Positions 45,953-55,850 are shown, counted from the first letter of the stretch. The stretch is DNA of 64,000 bases from Rhabdaerophilum sp. SD176 (GCF_030143245.1 NZ_JARJNS010000004.1:124001-188000), one strand, 5' to 3'. Numbers and translations: made by a program. Notes: generated by a model not told the origin, from the sequence alone.

Positions 45953-46651
45953 ATGTCGGTTGTTGATTCGATCCGGAAATTCGTGGTTCCGGTGCATCCC
46001 GAAGGCTATCTCTTCATCATCGCGGCAATCCTGCTGGCCCTCTTCGTCCATTGGCTGGTTCCGGCTCTGGGCTGGCTCTTCTGGTTCCTGCCGGCCTTCG
46101 TCGCCTATTTCTTCCGCGATCCGCCGCGGGTCTCGCCCACGCGGGACGGGCTGGTCCTTTCGCCGGCCGATGGCCGCGTCAGCATGATCGGCTATTTCCC
46201 GCCGCCGGCCGAACTCGGGCTCGGTGATGCGCCGCGCCTGCGCATCTCGATCTTCCTCTCGGTCTTCGATGTCCATATCAACCGCACGCCCGTGGGCGGG
46301 AAGATCCGCAAGATCGCCTATACGCCAGGCCTCTTCCTCAATGCCGATCTCGACAAGGCAAGCCAGGACAACGAGCGCAACGCGCTGGTGATCGAATCGC
46401 CCGCCGGCACCATCGCCTGCGTGCAGATCGCCGGGCTGATCGCCCGCCGCATCCTCTGCTTCGTCCGCGAGGGCGAGGATCTCTCGCCGGGCCAGCGTTT
46501 CGGCCTGATCCGCTTCGGCAGCCGGACCGACATCTACCTGCCCGAAGGCGCCCAGGCGCTGGTTTCGGAAGGCCAGCGCGCGATTGGCGGCGAGACCGTT
46601 CTGTGCGACCTTTCCTCGAAAGAGCCGCCGCGCAGCTTCCGCGTGGCCTGA
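45953..46651 (+). CDS. psd: Phosphatidylserine decarboxylase
   Basis: 232 residues, the short PSD type. Hydrophobic anchor about 20-50 (FIIAAILLALFVHWLVPALG). The early pieces DGLVLSPADGRVSMIG and SIFLSVFDVHINRTPV hold the catalytic Asp and His. The self-cleavage site FGSRTD supplies the Ser that becomes the pyruvoyl group. It makes phosphatidylethanolamine from phosphatidylserine. AGAAGGAACGGC precedes the ATG. The partner pssA follows after 10 bp. Confidence 0.95.
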   Translation: MSVVDSIRKFVVPVHPEGYLFIIAAILLALFVHWLVPALGWLFWFLPAFVAYFFRDPPRVSPTRDGLVLSPADGRVSMIGYFPPPAELGLGDAPRLRISIFLSVFDVHINRTPVGGKIRKIAYTPGLFLNADLDKASQDNERNALVIESPAGTIACVQIAGLIARRILCFVREGEDLSPGQRFGLIRFGSRTDIYLPEGAQALVSEGQRAIGGETVLCDLSSKEPPRSFRVA

Positions 46652-46661
46652 CCGAACGCAC

Positions 46662-47480
46662 ATGGACCCGATTTTTCCGCCCTTCGAGCCTGATCCGGCC
46701 CCGCCGCAGCGGCGATTCCGCCCTGTGCCGATCCGCCTGCTGATCCCCAACATGATCACGCTCGCGGCTCTGGCCTCGGGGTTGACCGCCGTCCGCTTTG
46801 CCATCGAGGGGCGGTTCGAGGCGGCGGCCATCGCGATCCTCGCTGCCGCCATCCTTGACGGGATCGATGGCCGCATCGCGCGCATGCTCAAGGGCACGTC
46901 GCGATTCGGGGCCGAACTCGATTCGCTGGCGGATTTCGTCAGCTTCGGCTGCGCGCCGGCGCTGATTCTCTATTTCTGGAAGCTCCATGTCCTGAAGACC
47001 GCAGGCTGGCTCGTCTGCCTGCTTCTCGCTTTCGCGATGGCGCTGCGTCTGGCGCGGTTCAATGTCATGATCGACGGGCCTGAGCGTCCGGCCTGGCAGA
47101 AAGCCTATGCTGTCGGCGTTCCGGCGCCGGCCGGCGCCATGATGGTCATGCTGCCGCTGACTTTGTCCCTGTCGGGCATTCCTGCCTTTGCCGGCGATTC
47201 GGTGATGATTCTCCTCTGGACGGCTGTTTCCACCGCGCTCATCATCTCCCGACTGCCAACCTTCTCGGGCAAGGGGCTTGGCACGCCGGTCCCGCGGGAA
47301 TGGGTTCTGGCGATTCTCGGCGGTGCGGTCGTGATTCTCGCACTCGCCTTCAGTCATCCCTTCGAGACGATCTCGGCCCTGACGCTGCTCTATGTCGGGA
47401 TGATTCCCGTCGCGATCCAGCGCTACCGGCGCCGGGAAGCCCAGGACCGGGCCGTTTCGCCGCCGGATCCCGCCGGCTGA
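46662..47480 (+). CDS. pssA: CDP-diacylglycerol-serine O-phosphatidyltransferase
   Basis: 272 residues, about seven membrane helices. The CDP-alcohol phosphotransferase motif D-G-x2-A-R-x8-G-x3-D-x3-D reads from DGRIARML to GAELDSLAD. Further LARFNVM and the SGKGLG piece are typical of type II PssA. It makes phosphatidylserine in the membrane, the substrate for Psd, and the two form an operon as in other Rhizobiales. Confidence 0.94.
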   Translation: MDPIFPPFEPDPAPPQRRFRPVPIRLLIPNMITLAALASGLTAVRFAIEGRFEAAAIAILAAAILDGIDGRIARMLKGTSRFGAELDSLADFVSFGCAPALILYFWKLHVLKTAGWLVCLLLAFAMALRLARFNVMIDGPERPAWQKAYAVGVPAPAGAMMVMLPLTLSLSGIPAFAGDSVMILLWTAVSTALIISRLPTFSGKGLGTPVPREWVLAILGGAVVILALAFSHPFETISALTLLYVGMIPVAIQRYRRREAQDRAVSPPDPAG

Positions 47481-47849
47481 AATCCGGGGCCTTTATGGTC
47501 TCGAAGCGCCGAGCGGCGGCAAAAAATGCGGCCGTCCGTGAAGAATTCCTTACTTTTCGACTCGTTTTGACACGGAATGCGGCTGGCCTGTTCACAGGGG
47601 CGTGACTTATCCGCAACATGGGTTTGAAAAGCCGCCCCGGAACCGGGCCAACCCCGTTTCGAAGGTTGAACGACAATCCCGCATGAGTATGGTGCCAATC
47701 GCGACGGGAGTTTCCGGTCGCTGACTTGCTTTCTCTTTCGGGGGGTCCGGGGAGAGAGCGGGTGACAAGGGAAAGCGGGCTAGGCAGCGGTTCTCCAAAG
47801 CCAAATTCGTAAACTCCCGATTGGTCTCGAAATCTTTGGAGGTACCACC
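47481..47849. other. 369-bp upstream region of the porin gene
   Basis: No gene is supported; open frames here continue from or run antisense to neighbours. The segment CTGACTTGCTTTCTCTTTCGG at 47721-47741 and the following AT-richer part are where a strong porin promoter and leader would be expected. A strong TTGGAGGTACCACC ends it. Confidence 0.5.
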
Positions 47850-49028
47850 ATGAAGCTCGTTAAGAGCCTTCTCCTCGGTTCGGCGGCGGGTCTCGTCGCT
47901 GTGGCCGGCGCCTCGGCTGCCGATCTCGGCGTTAAGAAGCCGACGGCTGTTGAATATGTGAAGACCTGCCCGACCTACGGTGCTGGCTTCTTCGTCGTTC
48001 CGGGCACCACGTCGTGCCTGAAGATCGTTGGCCGCGTTCGCGCTGACTACATCTTCAACAACGACCTGACCCGCGCTGCGGACAAGAACACGTTCCGTGC
48101 TCGTGGCTACATTGGCTATGATCACCGCACGGCCACCGAATACGGCCTGCTGCGCACCTACATTCGTGGCTTCATCGGCCGTGACAACAACGCCGCTTAT
48201 GCCCCGGTCATCGAGTATGCCTTCATCCAGTTCGGCGGCCTCACCGTCGGTCGCGTGACCCCGGTTTGGGAGCACGGCTGGTCGTGGACGTTCAACGGTG
48301 GTGGCGGTCTCGGCGTTCACTCTGACATCTCCTACGTGAACTCGATCGGCTACACCGCTTCGTTCGGTGGCGGCTTCTCGGCCACGATCGCCCTGGACGA
48401 CAACCGTGAGCGCCGCACGGCGATTACCGGTGGCGGCGGCTACGGCGGCCAGGCCATGCCGGACATCGTCGGCAAGCTCGCCTATGACGCTTCCTGGGGT
48501 TCGGCTTACCTTGCCGGTGCTGTTCATCAGCTCCGCACGGTGTCTCCGCTGGTCAGCACGAAGTACGGCTGGGCCATTTCGGGTGGCGTGAAGTTTCAGC
48601 TCCCGATGCTCGCCAAGGGCTCGAACCTCTGGTTGAACGCTGCTTATGCTGACGGCGCCTCGAGCTACACCGGCTTCGGTGGCACGACGATCGGTGGCTT
48701 CGCCCTCGCAACGTCTGACGCGGTTGTCGTTGGTACCTCGCTGCGCACCACGCGCACCTGGACCATCGGCGGTGGCGTGCAGGTTTACTTCATGCCGACC
48801 GTTTGGGCTGGTATCGTTGCCGGCTATGGTCAGCATGACGCGACCGGCGCTGCCAACACGATCCGCTCGGCTGAAGTTATCGGTACTGTGGGCTGGACCC
48901 CGGTTGCTGGCTTCCTGATCGGTGGTGAAGTTGGCTATCGTAACGTTTCGGCTTCGGCCGGCGTCATCCCGGCCGGCACCCAGAAGGATAACTTCTTCGG
49001 CCGCCTGCGCTTCCAGCGCGACTTCTAA
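47850..49028 (+). CDS. General porin (Omp2b/porin family of Rhizobiales)
   Basis: 392 residues. The signal peptide MKLVKSLLLGSAAGLVAVAG ends ASAADLG, the typical rhizobial porin start, then VKKPTAVEYVKTCPTYGAGF, FFVVPGTTSCLKIVGRVRAD. It has alternating strands, and ends in Phe (LRFQRDF). Two Cys near the N-terminus (KTC, TSC) are a family trait. Codons favour GCT, GTT, CGT and AAG, unlike most neighbours, as expected for a very highly expressed gene. Forms the main trimeric outer-membrane channel for small solutes. Confidence 0.95.
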   Translation: MKLVKSLLLGSAAGLVAVAGASAADLGVKKPTAVEYVKTCPTYGAGFFVVPGTTSCLKIVGRVRADYIFNNDLTRAADKNTFRARGYIGYDHRTATEYGLLRTYIRGFIGRDNNAAYAPVIEYAFIQFGGLTVGRVTPVWEHGWSWTFNGGGGLGVHSDISYVNSIGYTASFGGGFSATIALDDNRERRTAITGGGGYGGQAMPDIVGKLAYDASWGSAYLAGAVHQLRTVSPLVSTKYGWAISGGVKFQLPMLAKGSNLWLNAAYADGASSYTGFGGTTIGGFALATSDAVVVGTSLRTTRTWTIGGGVQVYFMPTVWAGIVAGYGQHDATGAANTIRSAEVIGTVGWTPVAGFLIGGEVGYRNVSASAGVIPAGTQKDNFFGRLRFQRDF

Positions 49029-49074
49029 TCTCCTGACGGCGCGGGCAACCGCGTCGATCGCGAGATCAAGGATT

Positions 49075-49105
49075 GGGGAGCCGAAAGGCTCCCCTTTTCT
49101 GTTTT
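49075..49105 (+). terminator. Rho-independent terminator after the porin gene
   Basis: GGGGAGCC and GGCTCCCC pair around GAAA, followed by TTTTCTGTTTTT. A very stable tetraloop hairpin, in keeping with a strongly transcribed gene. Confidence 0.93.
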
Positions 49106-49222
49106 TGTCCCCAACCGTGATTTTGCCCCGGAACGGTCGTGTTGCGGACGCTCTTGACCTTCCCCTTTCCTCTGCGGAGAGTGCATCCGCACCGTCGGTC
49201 GGAAGGGGAGCGTCGCTTGACC

Positions 49223-50983
49223 ATGGCACAGCCACGGAAATGGATTTCGGGGCTTCTGCCCCTCGCACTTCTTGTCGCCGTTGCCGGCTTCTGGAATCAG
49301 GGCCGCGTCGAGCAGGATCTGCTGGCCCGCGCGACATCCGGGCTGGCCACGGCCGGCCAGGGTTGGGCCCGGGCCGGCCTCGGCGGGCGCGATGCCACCC
49401 TCACGGGCGAGGCGCCGTCGCCCGAAGCGCGTGCCGCTGCGCGCGGCCAGCTCGAAGGGCTGTTCGGGATGCGCAAGGTCGCGGACCGCACCACGCTTCT
49501 TCCCGAGGCTGCACCCTTCATCTTCACGGCCCTTCGCGATGGCGCCAAGGTGACGCTGACCGGTGCCGTTCCGCCCGGCAATGCGCGGCAGGCGCTGCTC
49601 GATGCCGCGAAGGCAGCCTTCCCCGGCGCCGCCCTCGTTGATGAACTCAAGCCAGCCCGCGGGGCTGCCCCCGGCTTCGGTGCGCTGGCGGCTTTCGGTC
49701 TGGCCGAGCTGGGCAAGCTCAGTGAAGGCACGCTCACCCTCTCGGACGCGAATCTCTCGATTTCCGGAAGGGCGAAGGAATTCAACGCTTTGTCCGAGAT
49801 CAGGACGCGTCTCGCCGCGCTGCCGGCCGGCAGCCGGCTCGCCAAGGGGCTGGCTCCGGGCGACATCCTGCCGCCCGTCATCCGCCCCTTTACTTTCGCG
49901 GTCGAGCGTAATGGCAGCGCCCTCACATTATCCGGCTATGTGCCGTCGGAAGCAGCCCTGGCGCGGCTGGTTGCGGATGCCCGCGCCCTTGGTCTGACCC
50001 TCCGCGACAACCTCCGGGTGGCCGATGGTGTGCCAAGTGGCGACTGGACCGCAGCGGCCTCGCTCCTTGTCCGGGAAATGGCCAAGCTGGAATCCGGGCG
50101 CGCCGCCATGACCGATGACAGGATCACCCTGCAGGGCAAGGCGCGCGACCTTTTTACCGAGGATGATATCCGCACCGACCTGCGCACGCTGCCAACCGGC
50201 TTTGCGGCTACGCAGGTGGCCGTCGAATCCCGCGTTGTCAGGCCCTACGTTTTCGGTGCGACCCGGCAGGCCGGCGGCGTGGTGCTGACCGGCTATGTGC
50301 CGGATGCACGCACAAAGGCAGATGTGCTCGAGCTTGCCGCCCGCTATTTCGAGGGCGAACGCGTCGAGGACCGGCTGGCGGAGGGCCTCGGCGCCCCGGC
50401 TGATTTCCTTGGCGCCATCCGCGCCGGTTTCCACACCCTGGCGCGCCTCGCGCCGGGCGGAGAATTCGCTTTGTCCGGTACCGGCCTGACCGTGAAGGGC
50501 GCTGCCCTGTTCGACTTCGCCCGCGGCGAGATCGCCTCGGAACTGGCCCGCCTGCTGCCCGCCAGCTTCCGGGGTCAGCCGGAGCTCGGCGTCCTGCCGC
50601 TGCCGCCGCCCATCACGCTCTCGCCGGAATGCCAACTCCTCTACAATCAGGAGCTGGCCCGCGGAACAGTGCGCTTCCGCTCCGGTTCGGCCGATTTGTC
50701 TGACGAATCCCGCGCCATCGTTGACCGGCTGACACTTGTCACGCTCCGCTGCGTCAATTCGCGGATCGAGATCGGCGGGCATACGGATACCGACGGCAGT
50801 TTCCAGTCCAATGCGGAGCTCTCGCGTCGGCGCTCGGAGACGGTCGCAGCCTATATGGTCCGGGCTGGCGTGCCGGCGGAGCGGCTTGAACCGGTCGGCT
50901 ATGGCCAGACCGTTCCGGTTGCGCCGAATGATACGCCCGAGAACAAGGCGAAGAACCGCCGTATCGAATTCGTCGTGAAGTGA
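49223..50983 (+). CDS. OmpA-family protein with three BON-like repeats
   Basis: 586 residues from the ATG at 49223; a TTG at 49217 has better spacing from GGGGAG and is possible. N-terminal membrane anchor (about 10-27), then repeated units of about 150 residues, each with a TLTGAVPP / TLSGYVPS / VLTGYVPDA strand followed by helices and a W/F-x-A-A-x-x-L-x-x-L pattern. The C-terminal 120 residues are OmpA (FRSGSADLSDESRAIVDRLT, IEIGGHTDTDGSFQSNAELS, KNRRIEFVV), which binds peptidoglycan. The repeats resemble BON domains, known to bind membranes or partners. Probably tethers the inner membrane to the wall. Paired with the next gene (10 bp gap). Confidence 0.85.
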   Translation: MAQPRKWISGLLPLALLVAVAGFWNQGRVEQDLLARATSGLATAGQGWARAGLGGRDATLTGEAPSPEARAAARGQLEGLFGMRKVADRTTLLPEAAPFIFTALRDGAKVTLTGAVPPGNARQALLDAAKAAFPGAALVDELKPARGAAPGFGALAAFGLAELGKLSEGTLTLSDANLSISGRAKEFNALSEIRTRLAALPAGSRLAKGLAPGDILPPVIRPFTFAVERNGSALTLSGYVPSEAALARLVADARALGLTLRDNLRVADGVPSGDWTAAASLLVREMAKLESGRAAMTDDRITLQGKARDLFTEDDIRTDLRTLPTGFAATQVAVESRVVRPYVFGATRQAGGVVLTGYVPDARTKADVLELAARYFEGERVEDRLAEGLGAPADFLGAIRAGFHTLARLAPGGEFALSGTGLTVKGAALFDFARGEIASELARLLPASFRGQPELGVLPLPPPITLSPECQLLYNQELARGTVRFRSGSADLSDESRAIVDRLTLVTLRCVNSRIEIGGHTDTDGSFQSNAELSRRRSETVAAYMVRAGVPAERLEPVGYGQTVPVAPNDTPENKAKNRRIEFVVK

Positions 50984-50993
50984 GGGCGGAACC

Positions 50994-52109
50994 ATGATCT
51001 ACCTCCTGCAAGTTTTCTGGATCTGGCTTCTTTTCGCGCTTGTCCTCGGTGTTGCTGTGGCCTGGCTTACAGCCCGGCGCGGCGAGGGCGGCGGCCTTTG
51101 GCCAGGCCTGCTGCCCTGGGGACTGGTTCTGGGGCTGGGCGGCCTCGTCGCTGCCTTCCGCGTGCTGCCCACCCGGGCCGGCTACTGGCTTGATCTCGCC
51201 CTGCTGATGCTCGCGGCCTATCTCATCGGCTGCCTTCTGGCCGCGCTTCTTCGCGGCTCTGCTTCGGAGGCCGAGCCGGCCATGGCGACAGAGCGCATCG
51301 CTCCGGCCTTTGCCCCGGCCCCGGCTCCTGTTCCGGCCGCCGCCCCTGTGGCTGCGGCGAAGGAACTGGCCGTCGAGCCGATGAAGGCTGAGCCGGCCGC
51401 CGTAATTCCGGCGGAGCCCATCGAGCAGGCGATCACCGGCCTTTCCGGTCCGCGCGGCGGCAAGCCGGACGACCTGACCCGCATCTACGGCATCGATGCG
51501 GATGTGCAGGCGAAGCTCAATGCCCTCGGACTCTATCATTTCGACCAGATGGCCAGTCTCGCGCCCGGCCAGCGGCGCTGGCTGTTCCGCCAGCTCGGCC
51601 ATGCAGGGCGTTTTCCGAGCTGGTGGTGGCGCTGGCGCTTCGATGCCGAGCAGATCGTCGCCGGCGGAACCGGCGCAACCGCGCCGGTGGCAGCGATGGG
51701 TCCGGCTGGCGCCGACTCTCCGGCGATCGAGGGCACCAAGCCCGCCGGGCTGGAGGCGCCAAGGGATGGAAAGGCCGATGATCTCAAACGGATCAAGGGG
51801 ATCGGCAAGCAGAACGAGGGCCGCCTCCACGGCCTCGGCATCTGGCATTTCGCGCAGATCGCCGGCTGGAATGCCGACGAGGTGAAATGGGTCGGCGGCT
51901 ATCTCGCCTTCCCGGGCCGGATCGAGCGGGAGGATTGGGTCGGCCAGGCGAAGATCCTCGCCGAGGGTGGCACCACCGACTTTGCCCGCCGGGCGGATGC
52001 CGGCGAAGTGGCCAGCTCGCGTGATGACACCAATGACGATGGCCAGGGCAATGTCATCACGCCTGTGGCCGCGCCGAAAAAGGGCCGCAAGCCGCCCGAA
52101 AAGGCCTGA
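50994..52109 (+). CDS. Membrane protein with two helix-hairpin-helix-like units
   Basis: 371 residues. Two hydrophobic helices (about 5-22 and 36-50) and a third (about 63-85), then an Ala/Pro linker of 50 residues. Two similar domains follow: GKPDDLTRIYGIDADVQAKL NALGLYHFDQMA and GKADDLKRIKGIGKQNEGRL HGLGIWHFAQIAGW, each a helix-hairpin-helix-type unit (DUF4332-like) seen at the C-terminus of several rhizobial proteins often annotated as NADH dehydrogenase subunits. The Lys-rich end is short. The hairpin units probably face the cytosol. The link with the BON/OmpA gene is by operon only. Confidence 0.8.
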   Translation: MIYLLQVFWIWLLFALVLGVAVAWLTARRGEGGGLWPGLLPWGLVLGLGGLVAAFRVLPTRAGYWLDLALLMLAAYLIGCLLAALLRGSASEAEPAMATERIAPAFAPAPAPVPAAAPVAAAKELAVEPMKAEPAAVIPAEPIEQAITGLSGPRGGKPDDLTRIYGIDADVQAKLNALGLYHFDQMASLAPGQRRWLFRQLGHAGRFPSWWWRWRFDAEQIVAGGTGATAPVAAMGPAGADSPAIEGTKPAGLEAPRDGKADDLKRIKGIGKQNEGRLHGLGIWHFAQIAGWNADEVKWVGGYLAFPGRIEREDWVGQAKILAEGGTTDFARRADAGEVASSRDDTNDDGQGNVITPVAAPKKGRKPPEKA

Positions 52110-53030
52110 TCAGCCGAGGCTCGCCACGAAGGCGCGCACGGCCTCGATGGTCGGCGCGTCCTCGAGGATCGGCGCATGGCCCTGATAGGGCACCTCGTGC
52201 AGCCGCGCATCCGGATGCCGGGCGACCATCTCCCGCGCGGTCTGCTCTCCGAGAATGTCGCTCAGTTCGCCCCGGATCACCATCATCGGCGCAACGGCCA
52301 GCGTCTCGAACTGCGTCCAGAGGACGGGCAGGGGCTTCTCGAGATCGAGTTCGGCCAGCGGGCGCATCAGGTTGGGATCGTAGCGGGGCTCGAGCCCCTT
52401 CGGCCCTTCCTTCCAGGTCCGGCGGGCGAAACGCGCCCAGGCTTCCGGCGCCATATCGGTGAAATGCGTCCCGAAAACCTGCCGCAGAACCTGCGTCGCC
52501 TCGTCGAAACTCTTGGGGCGCGGCAGCTTGCCGACATAGCCGCGGATCCGCGCGAGGCCACGCCCTTCGATGATGGGCCCGATATCATTGAGGATCGAGG
52601 CTGCGATCACGGCGGGGCGGGTGATCGCGGTGAGGGCAGTGAGAAGCCCGCCGCGCGAAGTCCCGAAGAAGATCGCCCGCCCGATGCCGAGGGCATCGAT
52701 CACATTGAACAGGTCGTCGAGTTCGACCTGCAGGTCATAGCGGCGCCAGTCCGGATCATATTCCGAACCGCCGCGCCCGCGGGAATCAAGCGCGATGACC
52801 CAGCGGTCGCCCGTTTCGGCAAGGGCGCGGCCGATCACCTCGAAATCATCGGCATTGCGCGAAAGGCCGGGCAGGCAGATCACCGGCAGGTCGCCGCCGG
52901 CCCGGTTGCCGATCTCCCGGAGATGGAGCCGGAGCCCGTCCCGCGCCAGCACATGGTGGCTCCGCCATTCCGAAAGCGTGTCGACAAGCTGGAGATGGCT
53001 GGCGGCGGCTTTTCCGGGTCTGCGCGGCAT
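52110..53030 (-). CDS. Alpha/beta-fold hydrolase
   Basis: 306 residues from the ATG at 53030 (AGGAGCCCCC). Oxyanion HG-type strand VICLPGLSRNADDF, nucleophile elbow GTSRGG (Ser), acid in a later loop near RGELSDIL and His in YQGHAPIL. The fold and cap placement are typical of the hydrolase_1 group. Substrate unknown. Its stop directly abuts the stop of the convergent hairpin-domain gene. Confidence 0.92.
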   Translation of the reverse strand: MPRRPGKAAASHLQLVDTLSEWRSHHVLARDGLRLHLREIGNRAGGDLPVICLPGLSRNADDFEVIGRALAETGDRWVIALDSRGRGGSEYDPDWRRYDLQVELDDLFNVIDALGIGRAIFFGTSRGGLLTALTAITRPAVIAASILNDIGPIIEGRGLARIRGYVGKLPRPKSFDEATQVLRQVFGTHFTDMAPEAWARFARRTWKEGPKGLEPRYDPNLMRPLAELDLEKPLPVLWTQFETLAVAPMMVIRGELSDILGEQTAREMVARHPDARLHEVPYQGHAPILEDAPTIEAVRAFVASLG

Positions 53031-53170
53031 GGGGGCTCCTGTTCCCGATCTTTCTAGCAATCTGGTGCCCTGACGCAACGCGGCATGGCCTCGACGATGG
53101 TTGACGGAGCGCCGGATTGGGGGGAAAAGCGTTGCTCCGGCAATTCTGCCCCTTCCCGCATGGAAAGATC

Positions 53171-54073
53171 ATGACCAAGCCCGCCAATGCCGCGCTGTTT
53201 CGAGGCTCCTTCACCGCTCTGGTGACGCCTTTCAAAAACGGTGCCGTCGATGAAGCGGCGTTCCGGTCGCATGTCAGCTGGCAGATCGAGCAGGGCACCA
53301 TGGGGCTCGTTCCGGTCGGCACGACCGGCGAGAGCCCGACGCTCAGCCATGACGAACACAAGCGCGTTGTCGAATGGTGCATCAGCGAGGCCGGCGGCCG
53401 CGTGCCGGTCATGGCCGGCGCCGGCTCGAACAATACGGCCGAGGCGGTGGATCTCGCGCGCCATGCCGAAAAGGCCGGCGCGGAGGCGATCCTCGTCGTC
53501 ACGCCCTATTACAACCGCCCGACGCAGGAAGGCCTCTACCGGCATTACAAGGCGGTGAACGATGCCGTCGGCATCCCGATCTTCATCTACAACATCCCGC
53601 CGCGCTCGGTGGTCGATATGTCGAACGAGACGATGGCCCGCCTCTACGAGCTGCCGAATATTGCCGGCGTGAAGGATGCCACCGGCAACATCGCCCGCGT
53701 CTCGCAGCAGCGCGCGATTGTCGGGAAGGATTTCATCCAGCTCTCGGGCGAAGACATGACGGCGATGGCCTATAATGCCGCCGGCGGCGTCGGCTGCATC
53801 TCGGTTGTGTCAAACGTGGCGCCGCGCCTCTGCGCCGACCTGCAGGCCGCCTGCCTTGCTGGAGACTATGCGCTTGCGCTGGCCATCCAGGACCGGCTGA
53901 TCCCGCTGCATGATGCGGTTTTCAGGGAACCGGGCCTTGCCGGCGCGAAGCACGGGCTCAGCCTGCTCGGCCGGATGAATGAGGAAATCCGCCTGCCCAT
54001 GATGCCGGTTCAGCAGGATGCGACCAAGCAGGCGATCCGCGCGGCAATGGTGCATGCCGGCCTTCTGAACTGA
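53171..54073 (+). CDS. dapA: 4-hydroxy-tetrahydrodipicolinate synthase
   Basis: 300 residues. TIM barrel with [15 protein letters not shown], catalytic Tyr in [14 protein letters not shown] and Schiff-base Lys in [10 protein letters not shown]. It condenses pyruvate with aspartate semialdehyde in lysine and diaminopimelate synthesis. ATGGAAAGATC precedes the ATG. The paiB-like gene and smpB follow closely, as in related genomes where dapA and smpB are neighbours. Confidence 0.95.
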   Translation: MTKPANAALFRGSFTALVTPFKNGAVDEAAFRSHVSWQIEQGTMGLVPVGTTGESPTLSHDEHKRVVEWCISEAGGRVPVMAGAGSNNTAEAVDLARHAEKAGAEAILVVTPYYNRPTQEGLYRHYKAVNDAVGIPIFIYNIPPRSVVDMSNETMARLYELPNIAGVKDATGNIARVSQQRAIVGKDFIQLSGEDMTAMAYNAAGGVGCISVVSNVAPRLCADLQAACLAGDYALALAIQDRLIPLHDAVFREPGLAGAKHGLSLLGRMNEEIRLPMMPVQQDATKQAIRAAMVHAGLLN

Positions 54074-54081
54074 GTGGGGTC

Positions 54082-54729
54082 ATGTACCAGCCGCCCCATT
54101 TCAGGATCGAGGACCGGGCGGAGATGCTCGCGCTGATCCGCGCGCATCCTCTCGGCATATTGGTCTCGGGTGGCGAGGGCGGCCTGATGGCCAACCCGAT
54201 TCCGTTCCTTGTGCAGGAGCGGCCGGACGGCACGGCCAGCCTGCTCGCCCATCTCGCCCGGCCCAACCCGCAATGGCGGGCGCTGGCCGAAGCGCCGGAG
54301 GCGCTGGTCGTCTTCCAGGGCCACGAGCATTACATCACGCCCTCGTGGTATGCCAGCAAGCGCGAGCACGGCAAGGTTGTTCCGACCTGGAATTACATGA
54401 TGGTGCAGGTGCGCGGAAAGGCCATCATCCAGGATGACCGGGGCTTCCTGATGGACCAGATTTCCGCGCTCACCGCCCAGGAGGAAGGGGCCCGCCCGCA
54501 GCCCTGGGAGGTGACGGATGCCCCGGAGCCCTTCATCGAGGCGCAGATGCGCGGCATTGTCGGCATCGAGATCCCGATCCGCGAGATTTCCGGCAAGTAC
54601 AAGCTGAGCCAGAACCGCCAGGCCGCCGATCATGACGGCGTGGTTTCCGGCCTTGCCGGCGAAAAGGGTCCTGCCGGTCCGGCCATGGCCGAGACGATGC
54701 GCCGGCATTCCGGAAAGCCGGCATCATGA
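54082..54729 (+). CDS. PaiB-family FMN-binding protein
   Basis: 215 residues. PaiB pattern: [40 protein letters not shown] and [14 protein letters not shown]. The family adopts an FMN-binding split barrel; in Bacillus PaiB affects sporulation and protease genes, but in proteobacteria the role is unclear. It lies between dapA (8 bp) and smpB (4-bp overlap). Confidence 0.92.
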   Translation: MYQPPHFRIEDRAEMLALIRAHPLGILVSGGEGGLMANPIPFLVQERPDGTASLLAHLARPNPQWRALAEAPEALVVFQGHEHYITPSWYASKREHGKVVPTWNYMMVQVRGKAIIQDDRGFLMDQISALTAQEEGARPQPWEVTDAPEPFIEAQMRGIVGIEIPIREISGKYKLSQNRQAADHDGVVSGLAGEKGPAGPAMAETMRRHSGKPAS

Positions 54730-55199
54730 ATGGCCGTGACGAGGCCCGCTACCGGATCGCGGCGGATAACCGGAAGGCGCGTTTCAATTTCGAGATCCTC
54801 GATACCTATGAGGCCGGCCTTGTATTGACGGGCACGGAGGTCAAGTCACTGCGCGGCGGCAAGGCGACGATCGGCGATTCCTACGCCGAGATCGACCATG
54901 GCGAGCTTTATCTCGTCAATTCCTACATCCCGGAATACCTGCAGGCCAACCGGTTCAACCACGAACCGAAACGGCCGCGGAAACTGCTGCTTCAGCGCAA
55001 GCAGATGAACCGGCTCGCCATCGCCGTCGAGCGCGAGGGCATGACGATCGTGCCGCTCAAGGTCTATTTCAACGAGAAGGGCCGCGCCAAGGTCGAGATC
55101 GCGCTCGCACGCGGCAAGAAGCTGCACGACAAGCGCGAGACCGAGAAGGCGCGGGACTGGAAGCGCGAGCAGGGCCGGATTCTGCGGGATCGGGGCTGA
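54726..55199 (+). CDS. smpB: SsrA-binding protein SmpB (trans-translation)
   Basis: 157 residues. [38 protein letters not shown] and LVNSYIPEY are the usual oligonucleotide-binding barrel pieces. The C-terminal tail from [20 protein letters not shown] is Lys/Arg-rich and folds in the ribosome with tmRNA. The ATG overlaps the PaiB stop. tmRNA itself is not in the window. Confidence 0.97.
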   Translation: MNGRDEARYRIAADNRKARFNFEILDTYEAGLVLTGTEVKSLRGGKATIGDSYAEIDHGELYLVNSYIPEYLQANRFNHEPKRPRKLLLQRKQMNRLAIAVEREGMTIVPLKVYFNEKGRAKVEIALARGKKLHDKRETEKARDWKREQGRILRDRG

Positions 55200-55220
55200 T
55201 CGCCGAAGGCCCGCGCCCTT

Positions 55221-55850
55221 CTAGCCCAGAAAGGCCCGCAGATCGGCGAAGACCGCGCGGAACATCGGTTCCGTCAGCCGGCCGGTATTCGTGTTGTAAC
55301 GCGAGCAATGATAGCTTGAGAACAACGTCACCCGGCCCAGCGGAACCCGTCCGCCATGGCGGAATGGCGCGCGGGAAACCGGAACCTCCAGCGCCCGCAG
55401 CACCGAATCATGCGCGATCTTGCCGAGCGCGAGGATGGCCTGAAGCCGGTCCATGCCCGCGATCGTGGCCGAAAGGAAAGGCCGGCAGGCACCGATTTCG
55501 GCCCCGACCGGCTTGTTCTCCGGTGGCACGCAGCGGACGGCATTGGTGATCCGGCAATCGACGAGGCTGAGGCCGTCATCCGGTGATTCGGCATATTCGC
55601 CTGTCGCGAAGCCGAAGGCGCCCAGCGTCGCGTAAAGCAGGTCGCCGGCATAATCCCCCGTGAAGGGGCGCCCGGTCGCATTGGCGCCGCGCAAGCCCGG
55701 CGCAAGCCCGACAATCAGCAACCGTGCCTCGCTTGGTCCGAAGCTCGGCACCGGCGCGTTGTGCCAGCCGGGCTCGCGCCCGCGCCAGTCCATCCGGAAT
55801 TCGACGAGCCGGGGGCAGAGCGGGCAATCCCGCCCCGGTTCAGCCTTCAT
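55221..55850 (-). CDS. Uracil-DNA glycosylase, family 5 (UDGb) type
   Basis: 209 residues. Fe-S Cys in DCPLCPRL; motif A GLAPGLRGANATGRPFTGD lacks the Asp/Glu of families 1 and 4 and matches UDGb; motif B SSYHCSRYNTNTGRL. Family 5 enzymes remove uracil and some other deaminated bases. Length and cysteines (CRITNAVRC, GACRPF) fit. The ATG overlaps the last 11 bp of the NYN gene, so the two are probably cotranscribed. Confidence 0.93.
   Translation of the reverse strand: MKAEPGRDCPLCPRLVEFRMDWRGREPGWHNAPVPSFGPSEARLLIVGLAPGLRGANATGRPFTGDYAGDLLYATLGAFGFATGEYAESPDDGLSLVDCRITNAVRCVPPENKPVGAEIGACRPFLSATIAGMDRLQAILALGKIAHDSVLRALEVPVSRAPFRHGGRVPLGRVTLFSSYHCSRYNTNTGRLTEPMFRAVFADLRAFLG

Noticed and set aside
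47607-49337. 576-codon minus-strand frame over the porin
   Set aside because: Antisense to a clear porin with signal peptide and strong ribosome binding site; no recognisable domain.
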